Positions 44,319 through 53,280 are shown, counted from the stretch's first letter. The stretch: 64,000 nt of DNA from Aliishimia sp965656085 (GCA_965656085.1 CBFHJA010000016.1:1-64000), one strand, 5' to 3'. Made by a program: numbers and translations. The notes: generated by a model not told the origin, from the sequence alone.

Positions 44319-45319
44319 CTGAAGTCTTTCCCTTTTCCGCCATCGTCGGCCAAGACGATATGAAACTTGCTATGATCCTGACCGCAGTCGATCCCGGCAT
44401 CGGCGGCGTGCTCGTCTTTGGGGACCGAGGCACCGGCAAGTCGACCGCCGTTCGAGCCCTTGCAGGTCTCCTGCCGCCGATCCGGGCGGTGGAGAGTTGC
44501 CCGATCAATGCTGCGAAACGTGAGGACAGCCCGGACTGGGCCGAGATCACCTCCGAGGCGATCGTCGAAAAACCCACCCCTGTCATCGACCTTCCCCTTG
44601 GCGTGACCGAAGATCGCGTCGTCGGCGCGCTCGACATCGAACGCGCCCTCACGCGCGGTGAGACGCAATTCGAGCCAGGGTTGCTGGCGCGGGCTAATCG
44701 CGGCTACCTCTACATCGACGAGGTGAACCTGCTCGAAGATCACATCGTGGACCTGCTGCTGGACGTCGCCCAATCGGGCGAGAACGTCGTCGAGCGTGAG
44801 GGCCTGTCGATCCGGCACCCTGCACGCTTCGTGCTGGTGGGCTCCGGCAACCCCGAGGAGGGCGAGTTGCGCCCGCAACTGCTCGACCGCTTCGGCCTCT
44901 CGGTCGAAGTCCGCTCGCCCACCGATATCGACCAACGTATCGAGGTGATCAAACGCCGCGATGCGTTCGAACGCGACAAGGCGGCCTTCCTGACCGTGTA
45001 CCAGTCGCAGGACGCGGCGATCCGCGAGTCGGTTCTGACCGCGCGTGACAGCCTGAAAGACGTTCGCAACAGCGATGCGATCCTGCGGCTCTGCGCAGAA
45101 CTGTGCATCGCGCTCGGCTCTGACGGCTTGCGCGGCGAACTCACACTGCTCCGCACGGCCCGCGCACTGGCAGCATACGAGGGCGCCGCCGAGATCACAC
45201 AGACCCATCTGTCCCGCATAGCCCCGATGGCCCTGTCGCACCGTTTGCGCCGCGACCCGCTCGACGAGGCCGGCTCGGCGACGCGCGTGGCGCGTACGGT
45301 CGACACTGTGCTGGCATGA
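44315..45319 (+). CDS. bchI: Magnesium chelatase subunit I
   Basis: 334 aa from ATG 44315, overlapping the crtA stop. AAA+ ATPase with Walker A FGDRGTGKSTAVRAL, Walker B GYLYIDEVNLLEDHIVDLLL, and sensor region LVGSGNPEEGELRPQLLDRFGL. It works with BchD and BchH to insert Mg into protoporphyrin IX. Co-translated with bchD (ATGA). Confidence 0.97.
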   Translation: MTEVFPFSAIVGQDDMKLAMILTAVDPGIGGVLVFGDRGTGKSTAVRALAGLLPPIRAVESCPINAAKREDSPDWAEITSEAIVEKPTPVIDLPLGVTEDRVVGALDIERALTRGETQFEPGLLARANRGYLYIDEVNLLEDHIVDLLLDVAQSGENVVEREGLSIRHPARFVLVGSGNPEEGELRPQLLDRFGLSVEVRSPTDIDQRIEVIKRRDAFERDKAAFLTVYQSQDAAIRESVLTARDSLKDVRNSDAILRLCAELCIALGSDGLRGELTLLRTARALAAYEGAAEITQTHLSRIAPMALSHRLRRDPLDEAGSATRVARTVDTVLA

Positions 45320-46986
45320 CCGCAGAGGCCGGATCTGACTGGGACCGGACCGCGCGCGCCCTGCAAATCCTCGCACTGAACGGCACAGGATTGGGCGGTG
45401 CCGTTATCCGGATGCGCGCCGGACCGGCCCGCGACACGGTTCTTGCGGCCTTGCGCGCAAGGTTCCCGAAAGCTACCAAACTGCACCCCACGATCGACGA
45501 CACGCAGCTTTTCGGTGGCGTGGACATCGCCGCAACGCTGGCGCAAGGCCACGTCGTGCAAAGCCGAGGACTTCTGGACCGCGCCCAGACGCTGATTCTC
45601 ACCATGGCCGAACGCTGTCCGGACGACCTTTCCGCCAAGCTCGCGCAGCACCTTGACGCGGCTCCGGACATGACCCTGTTCGCGCTCGATGAAGGCGCTG
45701 ATGAGGCCGAGACAGTTCCGAGCGGACTGGCTGAGCGCTTGGCCTTTCATCTCGCACCTGAAGGTGCGCCACCACAGGGCTGGGTTCTCCCCGAAGCGCA
45801 GGCGGCGATCACGGAGGTTACACACACGGATGGCGATATCGACGCCCTTGTGCTCGCAGCCGAGCAATTCGGCATCACCTCCCTGCGCGCACCGCTCTTT
45901 GCGCTCGCCACGGCACGCGCCAATGCCGCGCTGGACGGACGCGGGTCGGTCACCGAAGACGACCTGAGCCTTGCCGCTGCGCTGATCTATGCGCATCGGG
46001 CGACCCGTGTTCCACCCGATCCGGCAGAGGCACAACCCGACGATCCGCCGCCGGAGCAACCGGACAGTGAGGACCGGGCGGAGCCTGAAGGCGAGGACGA
46101 AACCCAGAGCCTGCCGCAAGGCGAAATGCTCGTCTCTGCCGTGAAGGCCTTGCTGCCCCCGGAGCTTCTGGCCGGTTTGGGCCACAAGGGACAGACGCGC
46201 GGCACGCATGGCGCGGGCGCAGGGCAAAAGCGCAAAGGCAACCGGCGCGGGCGGCCCCTGCCCTCGCGCTGGGGCAAGCTCGACGGACGGGCGCGGCTCG
46301 ACGTTGTCGCCACGCTGCGGGCAGCCGCGCCATGGCAACCCATTCGCCGCAAGCTGACCCCGGACCGCGACGGGCTGCTGATCCGCAGTTCTGATCTGCG
46401 GCTCAAACGCTACGAAAGCAAATCCGACCGGCTGATCGTCTTCGCGGTTGATGCGTCGGGCTCGGCGGCGATCTCGCGCCTCAACGAAGCCAAGGGGGCC
46501 ATCGAGCTTCTGCTCGGGCAGGCCTATGCGGCCCGTGACCACGTAGCGCTGGTCTCGTTCCGAGGTGAGGGAGCCGAATGTCTGCTCGCACCGACACGGT
46601 CTCTTGTGCAGACCAAACGCAAGCTGGCAGCCCTGCCGGGCGGCGGCGGCACGCCGCTGGCCGCCGGGATGCAGGAAGCGTTGCATATCGCCGGGCAAGC
46701 CCGCGACCGCGGCCTGAGCCCGGTGATCGTGCTGGCCACAGATGGCAAGGCCAATATCGCGCTTGATGGCGCCGCGGACCGCGTGCAGGCGCGCGAAGAC
46801 GCCACGAAGATGGCCGCGCATCTGCGCCGTGCAGGCTATGAAACCCTCGTCGTCGATATGTCGTACCGACCGCAGCCGGGTCTGCGTGATTTGGCACAGC
46901 ATCTGGACGGCCACTACCTGCCTCTGCCACGCGCCAATGCTGAACGGCTCTCCGGCGCGGTGCAAAACGTTCTGGACGGGGCGTGA
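45316..46986 (+). CDS. bchD: Magnesium chelatase subunit D
   Basis: 556 aa. A degenerate AAA+ half (about 1-220) and an acidic Pro-rich linker (about 230-265) lead to the C-terminal integrin I/VWA domain with MIDAS motif VFAVDASGSAAISRLNEAKGA. It forms the BchI:BchD complex that drives the chelatase. Overlaps bchI by 4 nt. Confidence 0.96.
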   Translation: MTAEAGSDWDRTARALQILALNGTGLGGAVIRMRAGPARDTVLAALRARFPKATKLHPTIDDTQLFGGVDIAATLAQGHVVQSRGLLDRAQTLILTMAERCPDDLSAKLAQHLDAAPDMTLFALDEGADEAETVPSGLAERLAFHLAPEGAPPQGWVLPEAQAAITEVTHTDGDIDALVLAAEQFGITSLRAPLFALATARANAALDGRGSVTEDDLSLAAALIYAHRATRVPPDPAEAQPDDPPPEQPDSEDRAEPEGEDETQSLPQGEMLVSAVKALLPPELLAGLGHKGQTRGTHGAGAGQKRKGNRRGRPLPSRWGKLDGRARLDVVATLRAAAPWQPIRRKLTPDRDGLLIRSSDLRLKRYESKSDRLIVFAVDASGSAAISRLNEAKGAIELLLGQAYAARDHVALVSFRGEGAECLLAPTRSLVQTKRKLAALPGGGGTPLAAGMQEALHIAGQARDRGLSPVIVLATDGKANIALDGAADRVQAREDATKMAAHLRRAGYETLVVDMSYRPQPGLRDLAQHLDGHYLPLPRANAERLSGAVQNVLDGA

Positions 46987-46987
46987 T

Positions 46988-47863
46988 GTGAGCTGGGAGG
47001 TGCCAGAGGACTGGCCCAACCGGCAGGCCACGCGCATGGTGCGCGGCCCGAAGCATCACTGGCACGTCCAACAGGCCGGAGCGTCCGGGCCTGATATCCT
47101 GTTGCTGCATGGCGCGGGCGGCTCGGTCCATTCCTTCGCAGAGCTCATCCCCCTTTTGGCCGAAAGCACGCGCGTGTTTGCACCGGACTTGCCCGGGCAC
47201 GGCTTTACCAAGCGCGGCGCACAAAGACGGTCGGGCTTGCAGCACATGGCTGAGGATATCAGCGCACTCTGCGCACAGGAAGGCATTGCCCCGACCGCCA
47301 TCATAGGACATTCGGCCGGGGGTGCGATTGCGCTGATGATGGCGCGCATGGACGCGCACCGCAGCGCCACGATTATCGGCATCAACCCGGCCCTGAGCCC
47401 GTTCGAAGGGCTTGCCGGTGTGCTGTTCCCGATGCTGGCCAAGTTTCTCGCGACCGTCCCCTTCACCTCACGCCTGTTTTCCGGCGTGTCTGCCCAACCA
47501 GAGCGCGTCAGGGCCCTGATCGACAGCACGGGCTCCAAGTTGACCGACGCACAAATAGCGCTCTACAGGCGGTTGGTCGCCCGCGAGGCGCATGTGAACG
47601 GCACTCTGTCGATGATGGCGCAGTGGGACCTCGATCCGCTCCTGAGCGAGCTTATGGACCTCAAGAGCCGGGTCCATTTCATTACCGGCACATATGACAT
47701 GACTGTACCTGCACGGATCGCAGAGGATGCGGCCCGCAAAATACCCGGCGCGGACGTGACTGCGCTGAACGGATATGGCCACCTTGTCCATGAAGAAATC
47801 CCGGACCAGGTCGCGAACATCTGCCTTGATATTCTGGAAATAGAAAAGGCCGCGCTCAGGTAA
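46988..47863 (+). CDS. bchO: Magnesium chelatase accessory protein BchO
   Basis: 291 aa from GTG 46988, one nt after the bchD stop; earlier frames are not credible. Alpha/beta hydrolase fold with oxyanion motif LLLHGAGGSVHSF and nucleophile elbow IGHSAGGAIALMMARM. It supports magnesium chelatase in purple bacteria; its chemical role is not settled. Its last codons form part of a hairpin with the cycA terminator. Confidence 0.9.
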   Translation: MSWEVPEDWPNRQATRMVRGPKHHWHVQQAGASGPDILLLHGAGGSVHSFAELIPLLAESTRVFAPDLPGHGFTKRGAQRRSGLQHMAEDISALCAQEGIAPTAIIGHSAGGAIALMMARMDAHRSATIIGINPALSPFEGLAGVLFPMLAKFLATVPFTSRLFSGVSAQPERVRALIDSTGSKLTDAQIALYRRLVAREAHVNGTLSMMAQWDLDPLLSELMDLKSRVHFITGTYDMTVPARIAEDAARKIPGADVTALNGYGHLVHEEIPDQVANICLDILEIEKAALR

Positions 47864-47871
47864 GCGCGGCC
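47844..47871 (-). terminator. Terminator of the cycA-side operon, overlapping the bchO stop
   Basis: A perfect 9-bp stem (GGCCGCGCT with AGCGCGGCC, 47848-47871) and, on the minus strand, TTTTC (47844-47847 for the T run). On the plus strand it includes the bchO stop codon, so it can serve both converging transcripts; only the minus strand has a clear T run. Confidence 0.78.
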
Positions 47872-47895
47872 CCGTAGATCATCCGGAAAGCCGGT

Positions 47896-48339
47896 TCAGT
47901 TCATGGCCGCCGGACCGACGCTGACGATGTAGGCCCACACATTTGCCGCTTCTTCTTCCTTGCGGAGCTTGAAGGACATTTTCGAGCGTGCCTTGGAATC
48001 GTCAAGTGTCTCGCGCAGCCAGCCGCGGGGGTCTTGGACGTAGGCGACGAACATCTCTTCGTTCCAGCCATCGGGGAACATCGCGCCCGCTGCAACCAGA
48101 TCGTCGCCGTAGCGGAAGTCTTCCACACTGCCCGGGACGCGACCCATCAGGCCGTACATGTTAGGGCCGGTGCGGCCGCCTTTCACAATATCCTCGCCAC
48201 TGTCGGAGACGATCATGTGACAGGATTTGCATTTGTTGAAGACTCGTTCGCCTGCGTCGGCGTCGCCGCTCGCGTGGCCGTCAGCAAAAGCCGGGCCGGC
48301 CAGAGCCAGCGCAGCGAGTGTCGTGAAGAAACGGTTCAT
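47896..48339 (-). CDS. cycA: Soluble cytochrome c2-like electron carrier
   Basis: 147 aa from ATG 48339 (upstream residues in the open frame are unlikely). A signal peptide (about 1-20, ending AFAD) precedes the haem motif CKSCH and probable methionine ligand in SKMSFKL. Such class I cytochromes donate electrons to the reaction centre (or to oxidases). It ends the hemA operon, with convergent bchO downstream. Confidence 0.86.
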   Translation of the reverse strand: MNRFFTTLAALALAGPAFADGHASGDADAGERVFNKCKSCHMIVSDSGEDIVKGGRTGPNMYGLMGRVPGSVEDFRYGDDLVAAGAMFPDGWNEEMFVAYVQDPRGWLRETLDDSKARSKMSFKLRKEEEAANVWAYIVSVGPAAMN

Positions 48340-48420
48340 GTAAACTCTCCCTTGAAGCGTTTGGCCTAACATTAACGCTTAGCCCGGAGAGTCAACAGTC
48401 ACGATACCGCGAATGTTCCC

Positions 48421-49635
48421 TCATGCGACCGCGTGACTGATAGCACACTGTTTCCAAAGCTCTTTCAACGCCAGCACCAGATGCTCGATATCGTCGATCG
48501 AATGCAACGGCGACGGGGTGAACCGAAGACGCTCGGTGCCCTTGGGCACGGTCGGGTAGTTGATCGGCTGCACGTAAATGCCGTATTGCTGCATCAGATA
48601 GTCCGCGATCATCCGGCACTTGACCGGATCCTTGATCATCACCGGAATGATGTGGCTGGGATTTTCCAGATGCGGGATGCCCTCCTGATCAAGACGCTTG
48701 CGCAGATACGCGACGCGCTGTTGCTGAAGCTCCCTCTCCTTGCCGCTTTTCTTGAGATGCCGGATCGACACTTGCGCCGCGGCAGCGACGGCGGGCGGCA
48801 GGGCTGTGGTGAAGATGAAGCCGGAGGCAAAGGAGCGGATGAAATCCACCAGCGCTTCGGAGCCGGTGATGTAGCCGCCGACCACGCCATAGGCCTTGCC
48901 GAGCGTGCCTTCGATCAGGGTGATGCGATCCATCAGACCTTCGCACTCGGCAACCCCGGCCCCGCGCGGGCCGTACATGCCCACCGCGTGCACCTCGTCG
49001 ATATAGCTCATTGCGTTGTGTTTTTCGCACACGTCCAGAATGTCGGCGATCGGGGCGATGTCGCCATCCATCGAGTAGACACTCTCGAACGCCACGATTT
49101 TCGTCGCGTTTGCAGGGGCTTGTGAGAGCTTGCGGTCGAGGTCTTCGGGGTCGTTGTGCTTCCAGATCACCTTGGGACACTTGGCATGGCGCACGCCTTC
49201 GATCATCGAGGCGTGGTTGAGCGCATCGGAGAAAATGATCGCGTTGGGCAGGCGCGAGCCAAGGGTGCTGAGCGCGGCCCAGTTCGACACGTAGCCCGAG
49301 GTGAACAGGAGTGCGGCCTCCTTGCCATGCAAATCCGCGAGTTCGGCTTCCAACTGCTTATGCGCATGGTTCGTACCGGAAATGTTCCGGGTGCCGCCGG
49401 CACCGGCGCCGTAGCTGTCGATGGCGTCTTTCATGGCGCGCGTGACGTCCGGATGCTGGCCCATGCCCAAATAATCGTTGGAACACCAGACAGTTACCTG
49501 ATCCGGTGCATCTTCGTCGTGGCACTTGGCCCGGGGGAAGGCGCCAGATTGGCGTTCAAGTTCCGCAAAGATGCGATAGTTGCCCTCTTCTTTGAGTGCG
49601 TCGAGCTGGGCTTGGAACAGATTGTCAAAGTCCAT
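48421..49635 (-). CDS. hemA: 5-aminolevulinate synthase
   Basis: 404 aa. PLP-dependent alpha-oxoamine synthase with NDYLGMGQHPDVTRAM, GGTRNISGTNHAHKQLE, SYIDEVHAVGMYGPRGAG and the lysine-binding motif TLGKAYGVVGGY. It condenses glycine and succinyl-CoA to 5-aminolevulinate, the first tetrapyrrole step. It starts within the end of puhE (11-nt overlap). Confidence 0.97.
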   Translation of the reverse strand: MDFDNLFQAQLDALKEEGNYRIFAELERQSGAFPRAKCHDEDAPDQVTVWCSNDYLGMGQHPDVTRAMKDAIDSYGAGAGGTRNISGTNHAHKQLEAELADLHGKEAALLFTSGYVSNWAALSTLGSRLPNAIIFSDALNHASMIEGVRHAKCPKVIWKHNDPEDLDRKLSQAPANATKIVAFESVYSMDGDIAPIADILDVCEKHNAMSYIDEVHAVGMYGPRGAGVAECEGLMDRITLIEGTLGKAYGVVGGYITGSEALVDFIRSFASGFIFTTALPPAVAAAAQVSIRHLKKSGKERELQQQRVAYLRKRLDQEGIPHLENPSHIIPVMIKDPVKCRMIADYLMQQYGIYVQPINYPTVPKGTERLRFTPSPLHSIDDIEHLVLALKELWKQCAISHAVA

Positions 49636-50452
49636 GGTGTCCCCCTTGCTTAGTGTCTTGGGTGCTGGGTTTGGGCGTCGTCAGCGGCCGGTTGTCCGGC
49701 AGCATCCAACGCCAGAGGCGTTCATCGGGGATGGGGATGACCATCATCCAATGCTCGAAAAGGGCCAGCGCTGTGAGCGCGGTGAGAAGGGCGAAGCCTT
49801 CGATTTGTGCCGTTGTTTCAGCGGCATAGAGCCGCTCCAGCCAACAGGCGACGGCAAAACTAAGCGCGGTGACGGAGACCGGAAAAAGCCAGTTCATCGC
49901 ACGAATGCGGAAATGCGATTCCAGATGGGACAGCACGCTGGGAATGAAGTCGAGCTGGATTTTCGGAACGCCGAAATAGAGGTTCAGCTTGGCCGAAATC
50001 CGCGCGAAATAGAGGATCGCGAAGGTCCACATGCCGAACGCATTCTCCGCGCCCCATGTGCCCAGCACGAGCACGACCAAAGCCGCAAGGAGCGCGATCT
50101 CGTGATAGGCCACCGTGCCCCACGCCCGAATAAAGCGTTCACTTTCAGTTACATGCGCCGGAAGCGGATAGGTATTTGGACCGGTCACAATGCCCGTGAG
50201 GAACGCCAGTTCGATCCAGCCCCAGACCGCCAGAGCGGAGAGGAAGGCCACGTAAACGCCGAAAATGCTGGCGTCGGATTGGGCAAACCAAGACCCGTAG
50301 AAACCGACGCCGAGCAGCGGCAGGGCATAGAGCGTGGTGCGCAGACGCGCCTCTGCGCCCTTGTGATCGGCGTATTTCACCACCATCAGGATCGCTCCGG
50401 TGGAGAACCACCAGACAAACAGCGCGATGAGGGCAGCGATCCACGGACTCAT
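49625..50452 (-). CDS. puhE: PuhE, photosynthetic complex assembly membrane protein
   Basis: 275 aa, seven or so membrane helices. Typical DUF3623/PuhE segments are FVWWFSTGAILMVVKYAD, ITGIVTGPNTY-like TGPNTYPLP, and SAKLNLYFGVPKIQLDFIPSVLSHLESHF. In R. capsulatus PuhE modulates bacteriochlorophyll production. The 208-nt gap upstream carries repeats and inverted repeats. Confidence 0.91.
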   Translation of the reverse strand: MSPWIAALIALFVWWFSTGAILMVVKYADHKGAEARLRTTLYALPLLGVGFYGSWFAQSDASIFGVYVAFLSALAVWGWIELAFLTGIVTGPNTYPLPAHVTESERFIRAWGTVAYHEIALLAALVVLVLGTWGAENAFGMWTFAILYFARISAKLNLYFGVPKIQLDFIPSVLSHLESHFRIRAMNWLFPVSVTALSFAVACWLERLYAAETTAQIEGFALLTALTALALFEHWMMVIPIPDERLWRWMLPDNRPLTTPKPSTQDTKQGGHHGL

Positions 50453-50485
50453 GCAAAATGCCCCCGATTTTGCCGTCTGGCAGGT

Positions 50486-50530
50486 GTATGGCTGAGCGTA
50501 TGGCTCGGCGTATGGCAGCTGTACATACGC
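50486..50530 (-). repeat. GTATGGC/GCCATAC repeat, locus C (upstream of puhE)
   Basis: On the plus strand GTATGGC units start at 50486, 50498 and 50510 with a strict 12-nt period, followed by CAGCTGTACATACGC. The palindrome GCGTATG-N9-CATACGC (50508-50530) matches locus B with one change. It lies 34 nt ahead of puhE. Confidence 0.75.
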
Positions 50531-50561
50531 ACGCCGCGCTCAGCCTCTGTTAACCGCTTCT

Positions 50562-50607
50562 GCGCCGACCCGTCCCGGGCCAGACCCGGGACCTTCAAGG
50601 TCGGCGC
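50562..50607. repeat. Extended inverted repeat between acsF and puhE
   Basis: GTCCCGGG (50572-50579) pairs with CCCGGGAC (50585-50592); outside it GCGCCGACC (50562-50570) pairs with GGTCGGCGC (50599-50607). A second hairpin, GCCCCGGA with TCCGGGGC, lies at 50611-50631. There is no T tract. Likely mRNA-stabilising or a dispersed palindrome. Confidence 0.6.
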
Positions 50608-50660
50608 GCGGCCCCGGATCGGGTCCGGGGCGGGGGCCGCGTTATGCCGGATGGCAAGGC

Positions 50661-51794
50661 TCAATAGACCGGCTCCAGACGCACATTCGCGGGCACCTGA
50701 TGCTTCTTGGCCGGGATCGTGTAGAGCGACACGAAAGCGCGCGCCGCCTGCAAGGACCCGGCGAGTTGCTTGAGCTTGCCGCCCAGACCGCCCTGCGCTT
50801 TCGCCTCGGCGATCTTTACATTCGCGCGGTGCATCGCCTCAAGCTCGCGCTGCCAGCGCGGGTGCTCGATATCGAGCGTGATCGGGAAGATCTGCTCGGT
50901 CAGCTTGGAGGTCTTGGTGAAGACCTCATGGGCATACCAATCGGGATCGACGCCGAGCGCCTTGTGGAAGGCCGGGCGCTGGTGGTCGCGCACATACATT
51001 GTCGAGTAGACCGCCGTCAGGAAGAACTTGATCCAGAGCACGTTCTTGCCTTGGGTCAGCTTGGGGTCGGTCTTCATCAGCAGGGCGAAGGCCTCGCCGT
51101 GGGAAAACTCGTCATTGCACCACTCGCGGAACCACTTGAAGATCGGGTGAAAGCGATGCTCCGGGTTGGCTTCGAGATGGCGGTAGATCGTGATGTAGCG
51201 CGCGTAGCCGATCTTTTCGCTGAGGTAGGTCGCGTAGTAGATGAACTTCGGACGGAAGTAGGTGTATTTCTTCTTCTGGGTCAGGAAGCCCAGATTCACC
51301 CGCAGCCCCGCCTCGCGCAGCGCGTCGTTGATGAACCCGGCATGGCGGGCCTCGTCGCGCGCCATCAGTTGGAACAGCTGCGTGATGTCCTTGTTGTTCC
51401 CGCGCCGCTTCATCTCCTTGTAGAGCACGCAGCCGGAAAACTCGGCGGTGCAGGAGGAGATCAGGAAGTCGATGAATTCCTTCTTGAGCGCGGGGTCCAT
51501 CCCGTCCCAATCGACGTGGTCCCAGTCTTCGTTCTTCTTGAAGTGGCCCTTGTTGGGGTCCGCTTCCATCTGTGCGATCAGCTTGTCCCAATCGTCCCGG
51601 ACGGGGGATACGTCGATGGCGTCAAGCTCGTCGAAATCGGTGGTGTAGAAGCGCGGCGTCAGAAGCGTGTTCTGCATCGCCGTCTCGGTGGCCATCTCGT
51701 CGTTATACTGCTGGTCCTGCGCCTCCGCGATGGCCAGCCCCTCTTCGACAGTGGTCGCGTCAGCGGTGTGCTTATCGAGATTCTGTACGTTCAT
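50661..51794 (-). CDS. acsF: Aerobic magnesium-protoporphyrin IX monomethyl ester cyclase
   Basis: 377 aa. A diiron carboxylate protein: first ligand region EFSGCVLYKEM, then ARDEARHAGF and CNDEFSHGEAF. It uses oxygen to form the fifth ring of the bacteriochlorophyll macrocycle. BciE is encoded immediately upstream (ATGA overlap), the arrangement of the BciE-dependent cyclase class. No anaerobic bchE is seen here. Confidence 0.96.
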   Translation of the reverse strand: MNVQNLDKHTADATTVEEGLAIAEAQDQQYNDEMATETAMQNTLLTPRFYTTDFDELDAIDVSPVRDDWDKLIAQMEADPNKGHFKKNEDWDHVDWDGMDPALKKEFIDFLISSCTAEFSGCVLYKEMKRRGNNKDITQLFQLMARDEARHAGFINDALREAGLRVNLGFLTQKKKYTYFRPKFIYYATYLSEKIGYARYITIYRHLEANPEHRFHPIFKWFREWCNDEFSHGEAFALLMKTDPKLTQGKNVLWIKFFLTAVYSTMYVRDHQRPAFHKALGVDPDWYAHEVFTKTSKLTEQIFPITLDIEHPRWQRELEAMHRANVKIAEAKAQGGLGGKLKQLAGSLQAARAFVSLYTIPAKKHQVPANVRLEPVY

Positions 51795-52087
51795 AGCTTG
51801 ACCTCCTCGGAGAAGGAAAATTCGCAGAGTTCCATGAACTCCAGATCACCCGTCATCTTGGTCCAGAGCCGTTCGAGCTTGGAGGCGCGGTAGATCACCG
51901 CCTCGCGGTCCTCGCGCACGACCTCGCCGTAAGGGGCCATGATCTCAGGGCCCTTCACGAGCACCTCGTCACCCGGATAGACGACCGTTCCGTCATTAAA
52001 TTTCACATGCGCGTGGAGACTGTCGAAACAGTGGCTGACCTCCACGGTGCACGGGTGGCGTTCCACCTCTTTTGTCAAAAGTCCCAT
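51791..52087 (-). CDS. bciE: BciE, small subunit of the aerobic cyclase
   Basis: 98 aa from ATG 52087; the open frame extends further without a good start. A small soluble protein with GLLTKEVERHPCTVEVSHCFDSLHAHVKFNDGTVVYPGDEVLVKG. In alphaproteobacterial cyclases a small BciE protein is required with AcsF. Assignment is based on size, sequence type and its place directly before acsF. Confidence 0.8.
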   Translation of the reverse strand: MGLLTKEVERHPCTVEVSHCFDSLHAHVKFNDGTVVYPGDEVLVKGPEIMAPYGEVVREDREAVIYRASKLERLWTKMTGDLEFMELCEFSFSEEVKL

Positions 52088-52109
52088 AGGTTGGCTTCCT
52101 TTCCGGGTC

Positions 52110-52610
52110 TCAGGGTTGATCCAGCAGTCTGGCGAAACTGCGGATATTGGTGGCGCCAAAGCCCATGAGCTCTGCCGTCCAGTCGGTTACGGGGTCGGTG
52201 ATCGACAAGCGATTGCCCTCACGCAGTTGCAGCAGCACGGGCGTGTTTTCCGTGAGGCCGCGTTTGCCGCGCTCGCGTTCGATCACGCGGTAGATCCCGG
52301 CAATAAAGCCGCCCTTGTCGGAGGCGAATTCATGCAGGATCGCGCCGTTTTCGTCGCGCACCGTGGCCGCGCCCGTCATGTCGCCCTCAAGGTAGATCTC
52401 GCGCTCGCGGATCACCTCTTGGGCATAGTCCGGCGTGCTTTCGAGCGGGCGGCCCGACAATGTGGCCACAGTGACCAGCGCGAGGATCGACAGAACCAGC
52501 GCGAACATCAGGCGGAGCATGACCTTGGGGATCATCTCATCCGCGCGGGCGTGATACATCACACTGCGGGTGCGCATCGCCTGTTTTCGGGTCTGATCCA
52601 TGGCACTCAC
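52110..52610 (-). CDS. puhC: Photosynthetic complex assembly protein PuhC
   Basis: 166 aa with one membrane segment (about 33-52) and a periplasmic domain (FLEG-like EIYLEGDMTGAATVRDENGAILHEFASDKGGFIAGIYRVIERER). It is required for normal reaction-centre/LH1 levels in Rhodobacter. Overlaps puhB (ATGA). Confidence 0.9.
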   Translation of the reverse strand: MSAMDQTRKQAMRTRSVMYHARADEMIPKVMLRLMFALVLSILALVTVATLSGRPLESTPDYAQEVIREREIYLEGDMTGAATVRDENGAILHEFASDKGGFIAGIYRVIERERGKRGLTENTPVLLQLREGNRLSITDPVTDWTAELMGFGATNIRSFARLLDQP

Positions 52611-53239
52611 TCCGCTGCCACCGCCGCTTCAGGCATCGCACGGGCCACGGTGGGCTCGGAGACACGCGCCTGGGCGGCTTCGGAGATCAGGTCCGCGACC
52701 TTGCGGGCCTCGGGAATGCAGCGCAGGGCGGGCTGGGTCTTCTTCATATGCCATGGGCGCACATGCGGCCAGCACACCAGATAGCTCAACCGGGTCTCGC
52801 CCATCGTCTCGAAGGCAATCGTGCCATGGCCGGTCTTGCGCAGATCAAGCGAGGCATTGCCAATCTGCCGGTAGGGCAGGTTCAGCGTCACCGTCAGCGC
52901 CGCGCCGATCCGCATCGCAACGCGGGACGTGGTGACGGTGTAGAGTGTGTAATGGGCCTGAATATAGGAGAATCCGGCAAGAATGCCGCAAGTCACCACG
53001 CCCATCAGGACAAACGGCATGGACGCCCCGATCGCTTGCCCGATCGGCATCAGGTCCACCACCGTGATGAAACGCCAGAGCGTCAACAGGGCAAAGTAGC
53101 CGGCAACCCACCAGAAGCTGAGCGATTCCTTGGCAAGGGTCCACCAGTCGGGCTTGCCTTGCCAAAGGATCCGCTCCCCCTCGGGAGGACGTTCCGGGAG
53201 ACCCGGAACCGGTTCGATTTCAAAATCATCATGAGGCAT
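52607..53239 (-). CDS. puhB: Reaction-centre assembly protein PuhB
   Basis: 210 aa from ATG 53239 (GTG 53245 is possible). Three membrane segments and a PH-like domain: GLPERPPEGERILWQGKPDWWTLAKESLSFWW near the N-terminus. It acts as a dimeric assembly factor for the reaction centre. It is separated from puhA by 41 nt. Confidence 0.9.
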   Translation of the reverse strand: MPHDDFEIEPVPGLPERPPEGERILWQGKPDWWTLAKESLSFWWVAGYFALLTLWRFITVVDLMPIGQAIGASMPFVLMGVVTCGILAGFSYIQAHYTLYTVTTSRVAMRIGAALTVTLNLPYRQIGNASLDLRKTGHGTIAFETMGETRLSYLVCWPHVRPWHMKKTQPALRCIPEARKVADLISEAAQARVSEPTVARAMPEAAVAAE

Positions 53240-53280
53240 GCGCACGTCTCCTTGATGGGTTGCGGTTCAGAGTGAGGGGA

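Noticed and set aside
50449..50664. Short minus-strand ORF encoding a repeated SHT-like peptide upstream of puhE
   Set aside because: The peptide pattern comes from the 12-nt repeat itself and differs in frame and ending at the other two loci, so coding is unlikely.
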